64,000 nucleotides of DNA. Origin: Agelas oroides (taxonomy: Eukaryota; Porifera; Demospongiae; Agelasida; Agelasidae). The DNA is taken from contig OX422193.1 in the NCBI GenBank assembly GCA_949130485.1, positions 2,358,371 to 2,422,370 on the forward strand, written 5' to 3'. Positions 29,507 through 49,868 of this stretch are shown here, piece by piece. Under the pieces are notes generated by a model. It was not told the DNA's origin. It did not search any database and saw only the letters and a program-made list of their open reading frames with translations. Within the stretch, counting starts at the first letter, position 1. Each line of letters opens with the position of its first letter. Position numbers and translations under genes: made by a program.

Positions 29507-30180
29507 AGTCACAAAAAAGTTTGCCAAACGCAAACAAGCACATGTAGGGATGAAATCCTCAAAAACCAACCAAACAAGACAGGAACGACACCACAATACT
29601 TTTACACCATCCCTACATCTTGTGCCATTTTGCCACCTGTACACAACACAAAACCCTCTACATTTGTACTTATTAGCCCACACCAACCACAAACAAACAT
29701 AGTACTTCACTCCATTCAACTATCTCACAAAATAACCCATCCTTCACAAAGCATTACAAAATTACCACTACTCACTTCACAGCCACCTGTATACAAGACA
29801 ACCCATATCTATCATGCTAAACAGGCATAAAACTTAACAACATAATGCACATTCCAACATAACACACACACTCACCACTCCTCACTCACTCCACACCTTC
29901 TACACACAACTTGGACCATACCTGCTACACTCAGTAGCAACCACCAACAACACAACATACTCACTATGCACAACACACCCATGCCACACCCTTCCATCTA
30001 CAAGACAACCCTCTTCTACACACAACTAAAAAACAAATACAAACACAGTTTTGGCAAAATGGCACAAGATGTAGGGATGGTGTAAAAGTATTGTGGTGTC
30101 GTTCCCGTCTTGTTTGGTTGGTTTTTGAGGATTTCATCCCTACATGTGCTTGTTTGCGTTTGGCAAACTTTTTTGTGACT
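29507..30180. mobile_element. Long-TIR MITE (129-bp arms)
   Basis: Left arm 29507-29635 (AGTCACAAAAAAGTTTGCC...) and right arm 30052-30180 are near-perfect inverted copies, each with two GTAGGGATG-type motifs. The 415-bp middle is A/C-rich on the plus strand. It has no transposase. No target duplication was identified. Confidence 0.88.
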
Positions 30181-31302
30181 TTCATACATATAACCAGGTA
30201 GCGCAGACAAAGTGGAACAATCAGTGAAATATGTACACAACCTCCCACGTATATGGGTGTGCCATCCTGTAATTGTAAACACTTGGAGGAAGTGATGACT
30301 AGGATTATACACTGGTAGGCTAAAATGTGTATGAGGAATCCACCGTTTGAAATCTGCTATCTTATGATACCACCTACATACTATCACATTAACATCACTG
30401 TTGATGCTAAGTTAATGGGCAGTGTACATATATAAGGGCTCCAACTAAAAGGGCTCCAACTAAAAGATATACAATGAGGTTTATCCAGTTATCTTGAAAC
30501 CCATCACTCATCTGGCATACTGGCTATATAAACATTGTAGTGTGCATGAGAAATGACAGACACGCAATCAAGATGTTCACACCAGCTGTACTCTAGTTAA
30601 GTGCACGTACAAGTTGTTTACCTCCACCACAGAGTACAGTATAGAATACCTACATGGATTCACATGACCTTTAAGAACCAACATTCAATGGTATCAATAA
30701 CCACCCACTAATTCTAATGCTTAGAAGTGAAGTATCGTCTATCATAGACGTATTTGTAAGTGTAACATGCAATTGCTGTGTCCACTTCTGTCTGGCTTCT
30801 GCAACCTTCCAGTGCTTCCACAACCTTCCTGTTGTGGAGCCAGACAGAAACTTCCTGTTGTACTCCTAAACACTTCACAGCATAAAAATCTTCAAAAACA
30901 TTCTAATATTTATGTAGTGCAAGTTCAACCAAACCTATATTATACAAGTTAGAACGGGAGATGAAATGTGGTAGCTTAATACATATTTGCAAGCCCCTAA
31001 AATTGATGGTAAATGTTTGCTGCATATGCATTTTTATGTCTCAAATTTGTAATCAGGGTGGGTACAATTTTGTTTGAGGTGTTTCTTCAGACTGTGATAT
31101 TACATCTACATGTGATTAACAACAAGGAACCAAATCAAACACTGACTATTCTGCCACTCTGCTGACACCTAGAACAGGCACGTATATACTCATGGACTGG
31201 GTATAGCTAAATTGAGCCTAAAATCACAACGTAATGATTGCATTGCTCATTGCTTGCAACTCTGCCAATAATACAACATAGTACTATAATTTAGTGATGT
31301 CT

Positions 31303-32040
31303 AAATCCAAGCCATGTAATGAAGGTGATAAGAATGCAGTATGAGACTAAATACACAGGCAGAGTTTATACACTTTAATTTAATATGCTCATGTTGTGCT
31401 AACGCTGTTGGCAAATAGAATTGGAGACGTCACTCTATGTACGCCAGAGATACTCCAATCTGATTGGACTCAGAGTGTACCTCTCTGTTCACTCACTCTC
31501 TCAAAGCATGTATGGTGAATACTTGTGTAATCACCTTATAAGGAATTCTTGACGTATACATTTTATAAGTAGCTTTTGTCAGCATATCAAACAGAAGGCA
31601 GTCAGATTGCCTGCTTTGGAATCCAAATAGAAAACAACATAATCAGACTTACCATAAAAATGGATGGGGGGAACACTCTTGAAATCCAAAACAGTGTAAT
31701 GAAGGTGATAAGAATGCAGTAGGAGACTAAATAGACATGTAGGCAGAGTTCACACACTTTTGTATGCTCATGTCATGCTAACACTGTTGGCAAATAGAAT
31801 TGGAGACACCACTCAACAACGCAGGAACTTTCTGATTTCATCTCTTTGTTCACTCATATACATTTGGAATCGCCTTAAAAGGAATTGTTCATGTGTTTTT
31901 TTTTGAAGATATAGCTGTTGTCAGTATCATTGAATGGAAGGAAGCCAGATTGCCTGCCTTGGAATCCTTATAGAAGACAACTTACCATAAATGTGCATGG
32001 GAGGGAACACCCTTGATACCAAAAGAATTTAATTATGATG
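31303..32040. repeat. Tandem direct duplication of about 360-380 bp
   Basis: 31303-31680 and 31683-32040 share AAATCCAA, GTAATGAAGGTGATAAGAATGC, GAGACTAAAT, GGCAAATAGAATTGGAGAC and GGAATCC landmarks in order. Block copy 1 (10080-10475) has a single unit. It ends about 170 bp before the start codon of receptor B and so may form part of its upstream region. Confidence 0.75.
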
Positions 32041-32211
32041 TAATAAAACATTGCTAGTGTCTTGCTGCATGTGTTCTAGGGAGGGAGTAGTTTACTTCTG
32101 TAGTAGTGACAGCATTAACCATACAATAGTCAGTAAGTCATTAATTTTGATAACTATCGCTCTGATTCTATCGAACAGACAGCTAGCTATATACAAAACA
32201 GAGTTGGAGAG

Positions 32212-42757
<10,546 letters not shown>

Positions 42758-43035
42758 ACTACATGCATGGACAACTTGCACGCCACTTGTATTATTATCA
42801 TGCATATATCGTCACAAATGCATACTATTATTGTACAAACTGTCAGAGCTGTACTAAAATTTGTCAACAATAGGTCCAGCATGAAACTTGCTTACATATT
42901 GATACTACAGTTAAAGTGGCCATTACACTTTCACCTATTGAGAACATTTTGTGGCTTCAACTACCTAAATTTTGCACTTAGCGTTGATATCTTGGGTTGA
43001 ATTAGTAATGCAGCAATACAGCCTGACAATATGCA
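42758..43035. other. 3' flank of receptor B
   Basis: Diverged counterpart of 7015-7170 (shared GTCCAGCATGAAAC and ACTACAGTTAA). The NLR-fragment block that follows receptor A is absent; an Academ-like element begins at 43040. Confidence 0.6.
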
Positions 43036-43245
43036 ATTGCAGTCGAACCGCAACCGTACATTTACGTTGCGATTTAATTTCGCGGAAGTGGGCGTTTTTC
43101 TACAAAATGGCCGACTTTTGAAGCACGTGAACCACTTGAAAGAAAATGGCGAGGCAGCTGCTTCTTGACTGCTATACCAAGATTTAACCGTTTGAAATGA
43201 TGACAGAGTGGTTACAGATATATACTGTGGTGTTTTGTTTGTAAC

Positions 43246-43340
43246 ATGCAAGATGACGGTGGTATTATACGTCAAAATAGCGGCCTGGCAGTCGACCAAG
43301 AAGAGCTCCTGCTACGACACGGCGGCGCCTACTCCGGCAC
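43246..43340 (+). other. Possible first exon inside transposon left end
   Basis: ATG 43246 opens MQDDGGIIRQNSGLAVDQEE and ends at CTCCGGCACTG followed by GTGAGTGG at 43341, a strong donor. It is GC-richer than its surroundings and opposite to the transposase. No downstream exon was found. It may be a captured host exon or an element-encoded leader. Confidence 0.35.
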
Positions 43341-44168
43341 TGGTGAGTGGGACAGTAGATTTTGTTCTGTTGGAGTAAAGTTCAGTAAGTACTCTATTGT
43401 TGAGTATAAGTATAAACATCATAGCTTTGCAGAAACGGCAGTGTGCAAACAGAGTTTGAGGGTATGTTAAGAGTAGTAAAATTATGGATTTTGCTGCGTC
43501 ATTTTTGGTGGTCGAGCCTGACGATGACCTTTCAAGGAGGGTAGGTAGGTAGCCTAAAAAGTGATGATGATATTTAAGTGTGCAAGGTTTTGCTGACAGT
43601 CTGTATCATTAGCTGTGTTAACCATCTCAAATGCTTGCTGATCTTCAGGCTTCTTTTGATAAGTACGTTTGTCACTAGCCTCATACCCAGGCCGCTCGTC
43701 AAAAAGCAAAACAAAATGGTCTGGTATCCACTGTTTGCGCATGTGCGGCAGTCACAGTACACTTCCGTAAAATCGTTTGGTTCACGTAGCTAACTCCTCG
43801 TGAATCACATCCAGAGGAAGTCTGCAATGTAGTAACGTGGAGATGGCTTACCTTCATATACCTAGCTACTGTGCTTGTCTGGCAAAAGCGCAAGTTTAGA
43901 GTACTTTGAGAGCAGGCTCACGCTCATGAGAATGTTGACGATAATTTTGAATTTGTGACTTACATCTTTCCCCCATATTGAGATTGACACATGTGGAGTA
44001 TGTATACAAATAGTGCTTTCAAAATTATGCCCAGTCAACATTGGTATGGCCTTCATTAGGTTGGGCAGCAATTGTTGGTTACCGGTTTCATGCAATGTTT
44101 ATATCAGTACCACAATTACTGGCTGAGTGTTTTTAATCATTACAAATAACAAATAAAGGATAAATGAA

Positions 44169-47100
44169 TTAAAAAAATAAATCATCCAAATCCGTTATAA
44201 TTTCTTCATCCATGACAATGGTACTATCTTCCTCCTCAGAAACAGGACTGCTGTCCAGCTCTATGCTGTCATCACTTTCCTCTCCACTGTCCTCCTCACC
44301 TTGCTGTTCAATGCTTGGTAGGTTCAAGCAACTTTGACATTCACAGCCTGGCCCACAGAATCTTGAGTTTTTCACACAGCCACATGCAGACTTTTGGTGG
44401 CATTGTCTCTTCTTACAGGAGCATCCTCTTGTCAAGAAATCAATGGTGTCTTGGACCCTCTGCTGTACTTCTTCTGACTCCCAATCAAATTCATACTGGT
44501 GATTTCCAGCTATCTTCCACCCACTATGCTCAGGTGGAGGGAGCCCTTCCAGTGCATCTTCTTGCGGTGAGTTAGCCCACATTTGACTAACCCAACAGGT
44601 CCTTAGCCAGTGGCGCCACAGTGCACCATCTGATGGGACTCTTTCTTCTTCACATACAATGCGGTCAGCTACGACATTTCTAATTTTCTCAATCCAACTT
44701 TTGTGCTTGTGAGGTACAGTGTCTAGTGAATTAAACAGTTGGTTAGGTGTTGCAAATCCATATTCTGAAACAAATGCTGGCAAGTTCTTTTTAAAATATA
44801 ACGTACCAACAAGGCGAAGAAAGGCTTGAAATCCTGAGTTCAGGTTGTATGTCTGTGTTTCTGAAAGACACCCTGGCATGTGGCTACTGTTTATAAAGTC
44901 TGCATGTTGAAAGAAACACTTTAACACAGAAGCTTTCCCGAAACCACTGATATAAGAGATATAGTCACATCCTGAGGTTATGAAGAGTGTTTGTAAAATT
45001 TTGCCCAGTTTGTGGGATGGAAGTAAGGCTGTATCGGGGTCATTCTCAAAAGCTTGAAGGAGCTTGTTTAGTTGTAGGTATTGTTCATCACAGTGAGGAG
45101 GATTCAGTTGTATGATGTGCTCAGCAGAAAGCCCATAGATGAGACCTAAGCCAATGTTATAAACATCTGTGTCTGGAGAATATATGAGGATGTTGTGTGC
45201 TTGTGAATTAATGGCATGTCTCCATAGTCTTATGTCTGCTTCCTGTGCAGTTGACCTGTACATGGGTTCTGGCTGGGGAATTAGGTCATCTGCCGTTATC
45301 CTCCATGCAGTATTTTCTGCTGTTCCTGAGAAACAACCAGCAACAACCAGCTGCTGCCGTGAATGAAGCAAAAGCCTGGCTGTCTGAAGGTATGATAACC
45401 CTATGGCTTCAACCAGGGAACGCTTACATTCTCGGCACTGTAAGTATTCCCTCCATGGTTTGGGAATGGTCGTTTGTGGTGTGAACTGTATGTGTGTGTG
45501 GTGCTCTTTCTGTTTGTAGCTGTCATCTCTTCTCTTTTGTTCACAACTCTTTGGATTAAAGGTTTGCTTTCCTGGTTGATCAAAAATCATGTGCACCTCT
45601 TTTGCTCCTCTCTTGAAATACGGGATTGCAAAACGATTCAGAAGTGTTTTTGCATAGGCACTAATATTTAGAGTGTGTTTGAGAGGAGTTGTGTTGATCG
45701 TGAACATGGCATCAATCATGACTGCATCAGGCATCCATCCGTCAGGAAGATGGTCTGTAAGCACTGGGACACTACTGTACCTATCACTGAGCTTCTTGGT
45801 CCATGTTGCTTTGGAGCCTTTGTTGGGGTTGCCATCACAATCAGCGAGAGCTCTGGGAAGGAGGGAGTATTGCTCTTGAGATGAATCATAAGATCTCCCA
45901 GTGCTGTTACACCATGCTAGTCTTCTGCGCAAACATTTTGTTACACGCTTCTGCTCTTTCTCTTTTATTGAAATTCTTCTCTTTCCTATTTTTGCAGGAG
46001 CCATTGTCAAGAGCCTGTGCTTCCTCACTGGTGCTGCAGAAGAGCTTGGCTGTCGGAGGATGCGGTGGAGTACAAAATTTTCCACGTCCTTGATCCCAAC
46101 TTTGCGAAAGGTGAGCAGATCATGTGACTGTTCAGGTGTTGCCTTTGCACCTGTGAAAACATTCAGTAGTCCACGATTGGAAGCAGGGGAAAAGGGCAAC
46201 AACTTTTTACTTGAAATTTCAAGCTGCATCTGTTCAATGTTCTCCTCCCTTTGGTGCGCCTCCGTTGTAATGTTGAACAGTACTTCTGTGTGCTTTCCTG
46301 GTGTTTTGTTGTCAGGAAACAGCTGTGCTAGCAGATTCTTGTAAGCTGCTATTCTATAACTGAAAAAGTGAAGGGTTTTTTGGAGATATGGTTTGGTGGG
46401 GCGAACAATTGCAGATTTCATATCTTTATTGATGCACATCTCATGGCATTCATCAAGGGCCACTGAATGGCCTGGACAACCCGTTATACTGATCACAAAC
46501 GCACCACACTCAAAGCATTGCCGTATCTTCTCAGGGTAAGTGAGGATGTCTGCTAGATGGTGTGGAATGATCTTTTGGTATGATGGCCTGTCAAATGCTG
46601 CAAACAGTGGTGCCATTTGCTTGAGGCTTGACAATCTCAATTTCCAATTAGCACTTCTGATGGCTATGAACAGACAAACGTACGCAAAGCAGTCTTCAAG
46701 CACGAATTGTTTCCAGAAACGCCATGTGTCATCTGCAGTTGACTGTTTGTCTAAAAAGTTGTAGAAGTGACTTTCCAGTGCAGCATCACCTACCTTTGCC
46801 ATGATGTCAGTTTGCAGCTGAGAAAATGATGTTTTGGTTTGCAGATGTTGTTGCACCTCACTTAGTATAGTGTCAAACACTGGTGGAATAGTTTCTTGAT
46901 GAGTGTTTTGGAAAGCCTTCAACATTTCCCGATAAAGTGCTTCCCACACTTGCATCAGGAAAAGATGTGTTCGCTTGAAGTTTGAGCACTTCTCAAGTGA
47001 GGTAAGTGTCTCAGCTCGAAACCCTGAGGCCTTTGCTAACTCCTTTAGCCCACAGCTGTAATACACCTTCATCAATACCTCTTGGTAGTTTTTGAGAATA

Positions 47101-49868
47101 TGCCAGTCACCTGGAAAAACCAAGAGCCTGTCTAGCTCTGACCCGTAGTGGCGTTTGATGTTCTTGAGGTGTTCATACGTCTTTCCGTCTCCAACTATGA
47201 TAAGGTGGCTGTTTCGATCTTTAATTTTTAGCTCATCCATAATTTTCTCTGTTACCAACATCATTGTTTCATCTGAGTCAGCATTTTCATCAACAAGCCC
47301 CATGTAATAGATGTTTGACTGACTGATGCTGGATTGACTTTCAGCCGTTAGAAATTCTCGTAGTGGTTTCACTGTTTTCTCAGAGTATTGTGGACAGTTT
47401 TGAAGTGTTGATATCTCTATCTGATAGGCAAATATCTTTGAGGCCAGTTGTTGCTTTTCTGCACATTCTGCCTGGGATTCATTGAAGTCCCCTAAGTGTA
47501 GTGTAGGCTCTGTTTTGGTGTGGCCTTTGTGGGTATATGTAGTTGTTGGGACTGTATGATTTGTGGTTGTACATTGTCTGACATTTAGTGTGCGCCTACG
47601 CTTGGGACCAATTTTCCCAAGATTGTGTGGTGATCTGGATGGAGACGAAGTGCACTGTCGTTTTGTGTAATATCTGTAAGTTGGACTGCAGACAGGTTGA
47701 TCCCTAGTAACAGTTGTTGACGATTGTGATGTGGTGACACCGCAGGTTTTCAGGATCCTGCCACAAAATATAGGGGATTCTTCATCATTTGAACCCCACC
47801 CTGTTCTCTCCACGTCTGTTCTTCCTATCTCCTTTCTTCTTCTGTCATCCTCTCTTCTCTCATCCTCTCTTCTCTCATCCTCTCTTCTCTCATCCTCTCT
47901 TCTGTCATCCACTCTTCTGTCATCCTCTCTTCTCTCATCCTCTCTTCTCTCATCCTCTCTTCTGTCATCCACTCTTCTGTCATCCTCTCTTCTCTCATCC
48001 TCTCTTCTCTCATCCTCTCTTCTCTCATCCTCTCTTCTCTCATCCTCTCTTCTCTCGTCCTCTCTTCTCTCATCTTCCTCTCTTCTCTCATCCTCTCTTC
48101 TCTCATCTTCCTCTCTTCTCTCATCCTCTCTTCTCTCATCTTCCTCTCTTCTCTCATCCTCTGTTCTATTCCCATTTTCTGTTCTTCCATTTCGGATCTC
48201 TATCATTGGATTGGGTTGAACTAGCTGGATAGTAGTGCCATGGTAGCTTCTGTGTTGATCCCCACAGTAGACTGCAGCATGACTTTGCAATACATCAAAA
48301 TTATCCACAGTAGCAACTGTGAATACTTGTGCAGACAAGTCATCCAACACACTCTTTTCTTGTTGTACTTGAGCTTTGTGTGTGACAAAACGATCATGGG
48401 TGTCATTTGATGATGTAGCTCCAAGCCTGTTCAATATTTTAATGAGCTGTCGAGAGCCTCCACAGACTTCCACTGTGTCAGCAAGGAGTGTGTGGATGGG
48501 GGAGGGGCATGATGGGTTGATACAGAACATGAAAAGGCAGAGGATATAAAATCTCCTAACCTTTCGCAAATTTTTGCCTGTATCTGACTGTATGGAGAGC
48601 AGTGGGTTGTACCGTTCACGCACTGTTGATGTTGCACATGAGATTAGCTGCCATAGCTGTGGGTTTACTTTGTCTACAAACGAGTCAAGATTGAACTCCT
48701 TCAGTTCATTGGCATCTGTGGACAGTCTCCTGATCTCATTGTGTAGGAGATCATTCATGATGTAGCCGGCCTCATGCATGACGTGTGCTGTGTTCATGTC
48801 CAGGCCCCCATCAATGTACTCTAACTGTTCAGTAGCCGGTACTTTAGGACTTCCTAGTGCCCAAGAGAGGCTGGTCAGGAGGTCACCTCCAGTTCTGTAC
48901 AAAATAGTACCGAATTTTCGGTGAATGCATCTATAACTTAGGTGAGCCTGGAGGTATAAGATGAGCTGATGTAGTAGCCATTGAGAGGTGATTTTAATGG
49001 TGCTATCACTCGCCTCAAGCTGTAGCTGATTTGTTGTAGTTGCTGGTGAAAGATAGGCCTTTGTGAAGATTTGCCAAGCTTTTGGGAGGAGGATTGCACG
49101 TTGGTGCAGAATTTCATCTGCCACAAACAACACTGTTTTCAAGACTGCCCTTGTTAGCTCATCTGTGTCATCATCACCCACTTTTGCAATCCATATATCT
49201 ATATTGCCCTTCAATGCAGTGTCACTAGATGTAAACTCACTTTCAATTTGTTGTAGGATCACTAGGTGGAGTTTGTAGCAGGTGGAACAAATGTAATCAT
49301 CTGGTTGTATAGTGGCCCCAAACCCAGTTGTTTCACGAAGATGTTGGCTTACTGTGTGTGCGTCAGGGCTGTGTCTGTTGTATTGAGTTGGAAATTTAGG
49401 TTTAGCCCCGCAGCATGCACATGGTGTTGGTGCTGTAAATATTTTGTAAAGTTGCTGGTAATGTCGTTGACAAACAACAAACGGCTGGTCACAAGTTGGT
49501 TGTATTCTGATTGCTGCCTTGAGTCTGTGTAGGGGTTGAAATGATGGTTTGATCAGTTTCTCCTCAAGAGATGTCACCTCACAGTCAGGGTGTATACATT
49601 GCCTCACTCCTACCATGTCTGTTTGTCTCGCCTTTTTCCACTTTGGAATGTAGTTGTAGTCTGAGAGGTGACGCTTGACCTCCAATTGATCAGCCCTGCA
49701 AATGCAGCTGTCAGGCTGTACCTCCTTCTCATAGTGTCGTGTTAGGAAGGCTTTTTCGCTTGCACTCCATGCAGCAAAGTGTGTGAAATATGCCTGTGAC
49801 TTACCACATAGTAGACAGGGCGTGCACTCTCGATTGGGGTGGTAACGTCTTGGTCTTTGGGTTGACAT
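44169..49868 (-). CDS. Academ-like transposase (1899 aa, open frame)
   Basis: Single open frame starting MSTQRPRRYHPNRE at 49868. N-terminal Cys-rich region (CTPCLLCGK, CICRADQLEVKRHL, CIHPDC, then CACCG and CSTCYKLH) suggests zinc binding. The middle has VDNFD (about 48290), VGDGKTY (about 47195) and FPGDWHILKNYQ (about 47110), candidate acidic residues of a transposase core. Near the C-terminus there is an XPG/FEN-like series: IFDQPGKQT (about 45570), EADIRLW (about 45225), SPDTDVYNIGL (about 45150) and SGCDYISYISGFGKASV (about 44950). A CXC/tesmin-like cysteine cluster follows (44320-44425), then an acidic tail. Residues around 600 form a charged DERRE repeat. It probably cuts and inserts its own element. 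No frameshift seen. The domain assignments are from motif reading. Confidence 0.82.
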   Translation of the reverse strand: MSTQRPRRYHPNRECTPCLLCGKSQAYFTHFAAWSASEKAFLTRHYEKEVQPDSCICRADQLEVKRHLSDYNYIPKWKKARQTDMVGVRQCIHPDCEVTSLEEKLIKPSFQPLHRLKAAIRIQPTCDQPFVVCQRHYQQLYKIFTAPTPCACCGAKPKFPTQYNRHSPDAHTVSQHLRETTGFGATIQPDDYICSTCYKLHLVILQQIESEFTSSDTALKGNIDIWIAKVGDDDTDELTRAVLKTVLFVADEILHQRAILLPKAWQIFTKAYLSPATTTNQLQLEASDSTIKITSQWLLHQLILYLQAHLSYRCIHRKFGTILYRTGGDLLTSLSWALGSPKVPATEQLEYIDGGLDMNTAHVMHEAGYIMNDLLHNEIRRLSTDANELKEFNLDSFVDKVNPQLWQLISCATSTVRERYNPLLSIQSDTGKNLRKVRRFYILCLFMFCINPSCPSPIHTLLADTVEVCGGSRQLIKILNRLGATSSNDTHDRFVTHKAQVQQEKSVLDDLSAQVFTVATVDNFDVLQSHAAVYCGDQHRSYHGTTIQLVQPNPMIEIRNGRTENGNRTEDERREEDERREDERREEDERREDERREEDERREDERREDERREDERREDERREDERREDDRRVDDRREDERREDERREDDRRVDDRREDERREDERREDERREDDRRRKEIGRTDVERTGWGSNDEESPIFCGRILKTCGVTTSQSSTTVTRDQPVCSPTYRYYTKRQCTSSPSRSPHNLGKIGPKRRRTLNVRQCTTTNHTVPTTTYTHKGHTKTEPTLHLGDFNESQAECAEKQQLASKIFAYQIEISTLQNCPQYSEKTVKPLREFLTAESQSSISQSNIYYMGLVDENADSDETMMLVTEKIMDELKIKDRNSHLIIVGDGKTYEHLKNIKRHYGSELDRLLVFPGDWHILKNYQEVLMKVYYSCGLKELAKASGFRAETLTSLEKCSNFKRTHLFLMQVWEALYREMLKAFQNTHQETIPPVFDTILSEVQQHLQTKTSFSQLQTDIMAKVGDAALESHFYNFLDKQSTADDTWRFWKQFVLEDCFAYVCLFIAIRSANWKLRLSSLKQMAPLFAAFDRPSYQKIIPHHLADILTYPEKIRQCFECGAFVISITGCPGHSVALDECHEMCINKDMKSAIVRPTKPYLQKTLHFFSYRIAAYKNLLAQLFPDNKTPGKHTEVLFNITTEAHQREENIEQMQLEISSKKLLPFSPASNRGLLNVFTGAKATPEQSHDLLTFRKVGIKDVENFVLHRILRQPSSSAAPVRKHRLLTMAPAKIGKRRISIKEKEQKRVTKCLRRRLAWCNSTGRSYDSSQEQYSLLPRALADCDGNPNKGSKATWTKKLSDRYSSVPVLTDHLPDGWMPDAVMIDAMFTINTTPLKHTLNISAYAKTLLNRFAIPYFKRGAKEVHMIFDQPGKQTFNPKSCEQKRRDDSYKQKEHHTHIQFTPQTTIPKPWREYLQCRECKRSLVEAIGLSYLQTARLLLHSRQQLVVAGCFSGTAENTAWRITADDLIPQPEPMYRSTAQEADIRLWRHAINSQAHNILIYSPDTDVYNIGLGLIYGLSAEHIIQLNPPHCDEQYLQLNKLLQAFENDPDTALLPSHKLGKILQTLFITSGCDYISYISGFGKASVLKCFFQHADFINSSHMPGCLSETQTYNLNSGFQAFLRLVGTLYFKKNLPAFVSEYGFATPNQLFNSLDTVPHKHKSWIEKIRNVVADRIVCEEERVPSDGALWRHWLRTCWVSQMWANSPQEDALEGLPPPEHSGWKIAGNHQYEFDWESEEVQQRVQDTIDFLTRGCSCKKRQCHQKSACGCVKNSRFCGPGCECQSCLNLPSIEQQGEEDSGEESDDSIELDSSPVSEEEDSTIVMDEEIITDLDDLFF
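47825..48190. repeat. In-frame 15-bp coding minisatellite
   Basis: Repeats of CTCATCCTCTCTTCT on the plus strand, coding on the minus strand for DERRE, DERREE and DDRRVDDRRE variants, more than 20 units. All length changes keep the transposase frame. Confidence 0.9.

Larger units (their letters stand above)
28364..30180. mobile_element. 1.8-kb insertion in duplication copy 2
   Basis: Block copy 1 reads CATGCATATCATACATATAAC without interruption (8892-8913). In copy 2 this sequence breaks after CATATCAT at 28363 and resumes as TCATACATATAACC at 30182. TCAT on both sides may be a target duplication. It contains a coding-like 5' part, a TTC microsatellite (28603-28624) and a long-TIR MITE at its right end. 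Class undetermined; the outer ends do not pair. Confidence 0.65.
25848..32040. repeat. Segmental duplication block, copy 2
   Basis: Second copy of the block at 7103-10475, in the same orientation and ending just upstream of receptor B. It is longer because of an insertion at 28364-30180 and an internal direct duplication at 31303-32040. Its left edge abuts the TA at the right end of a Tc1-type element, and the sequence left of that element (23065-23099) continues the same homology. Confidence 0.85.

Noticed and set aside
28364-30180. Helitron
   Set aside because: Ends do not show TC...CTRR between A and T, and the right end is a TIR arm.
47731-48232. Plus-strand Ser/Leu- and His/Pro-repeat proteins
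   Set aside because: They are the complement of the transposase coding minisatellite, open only because the unit is a multiple of three.
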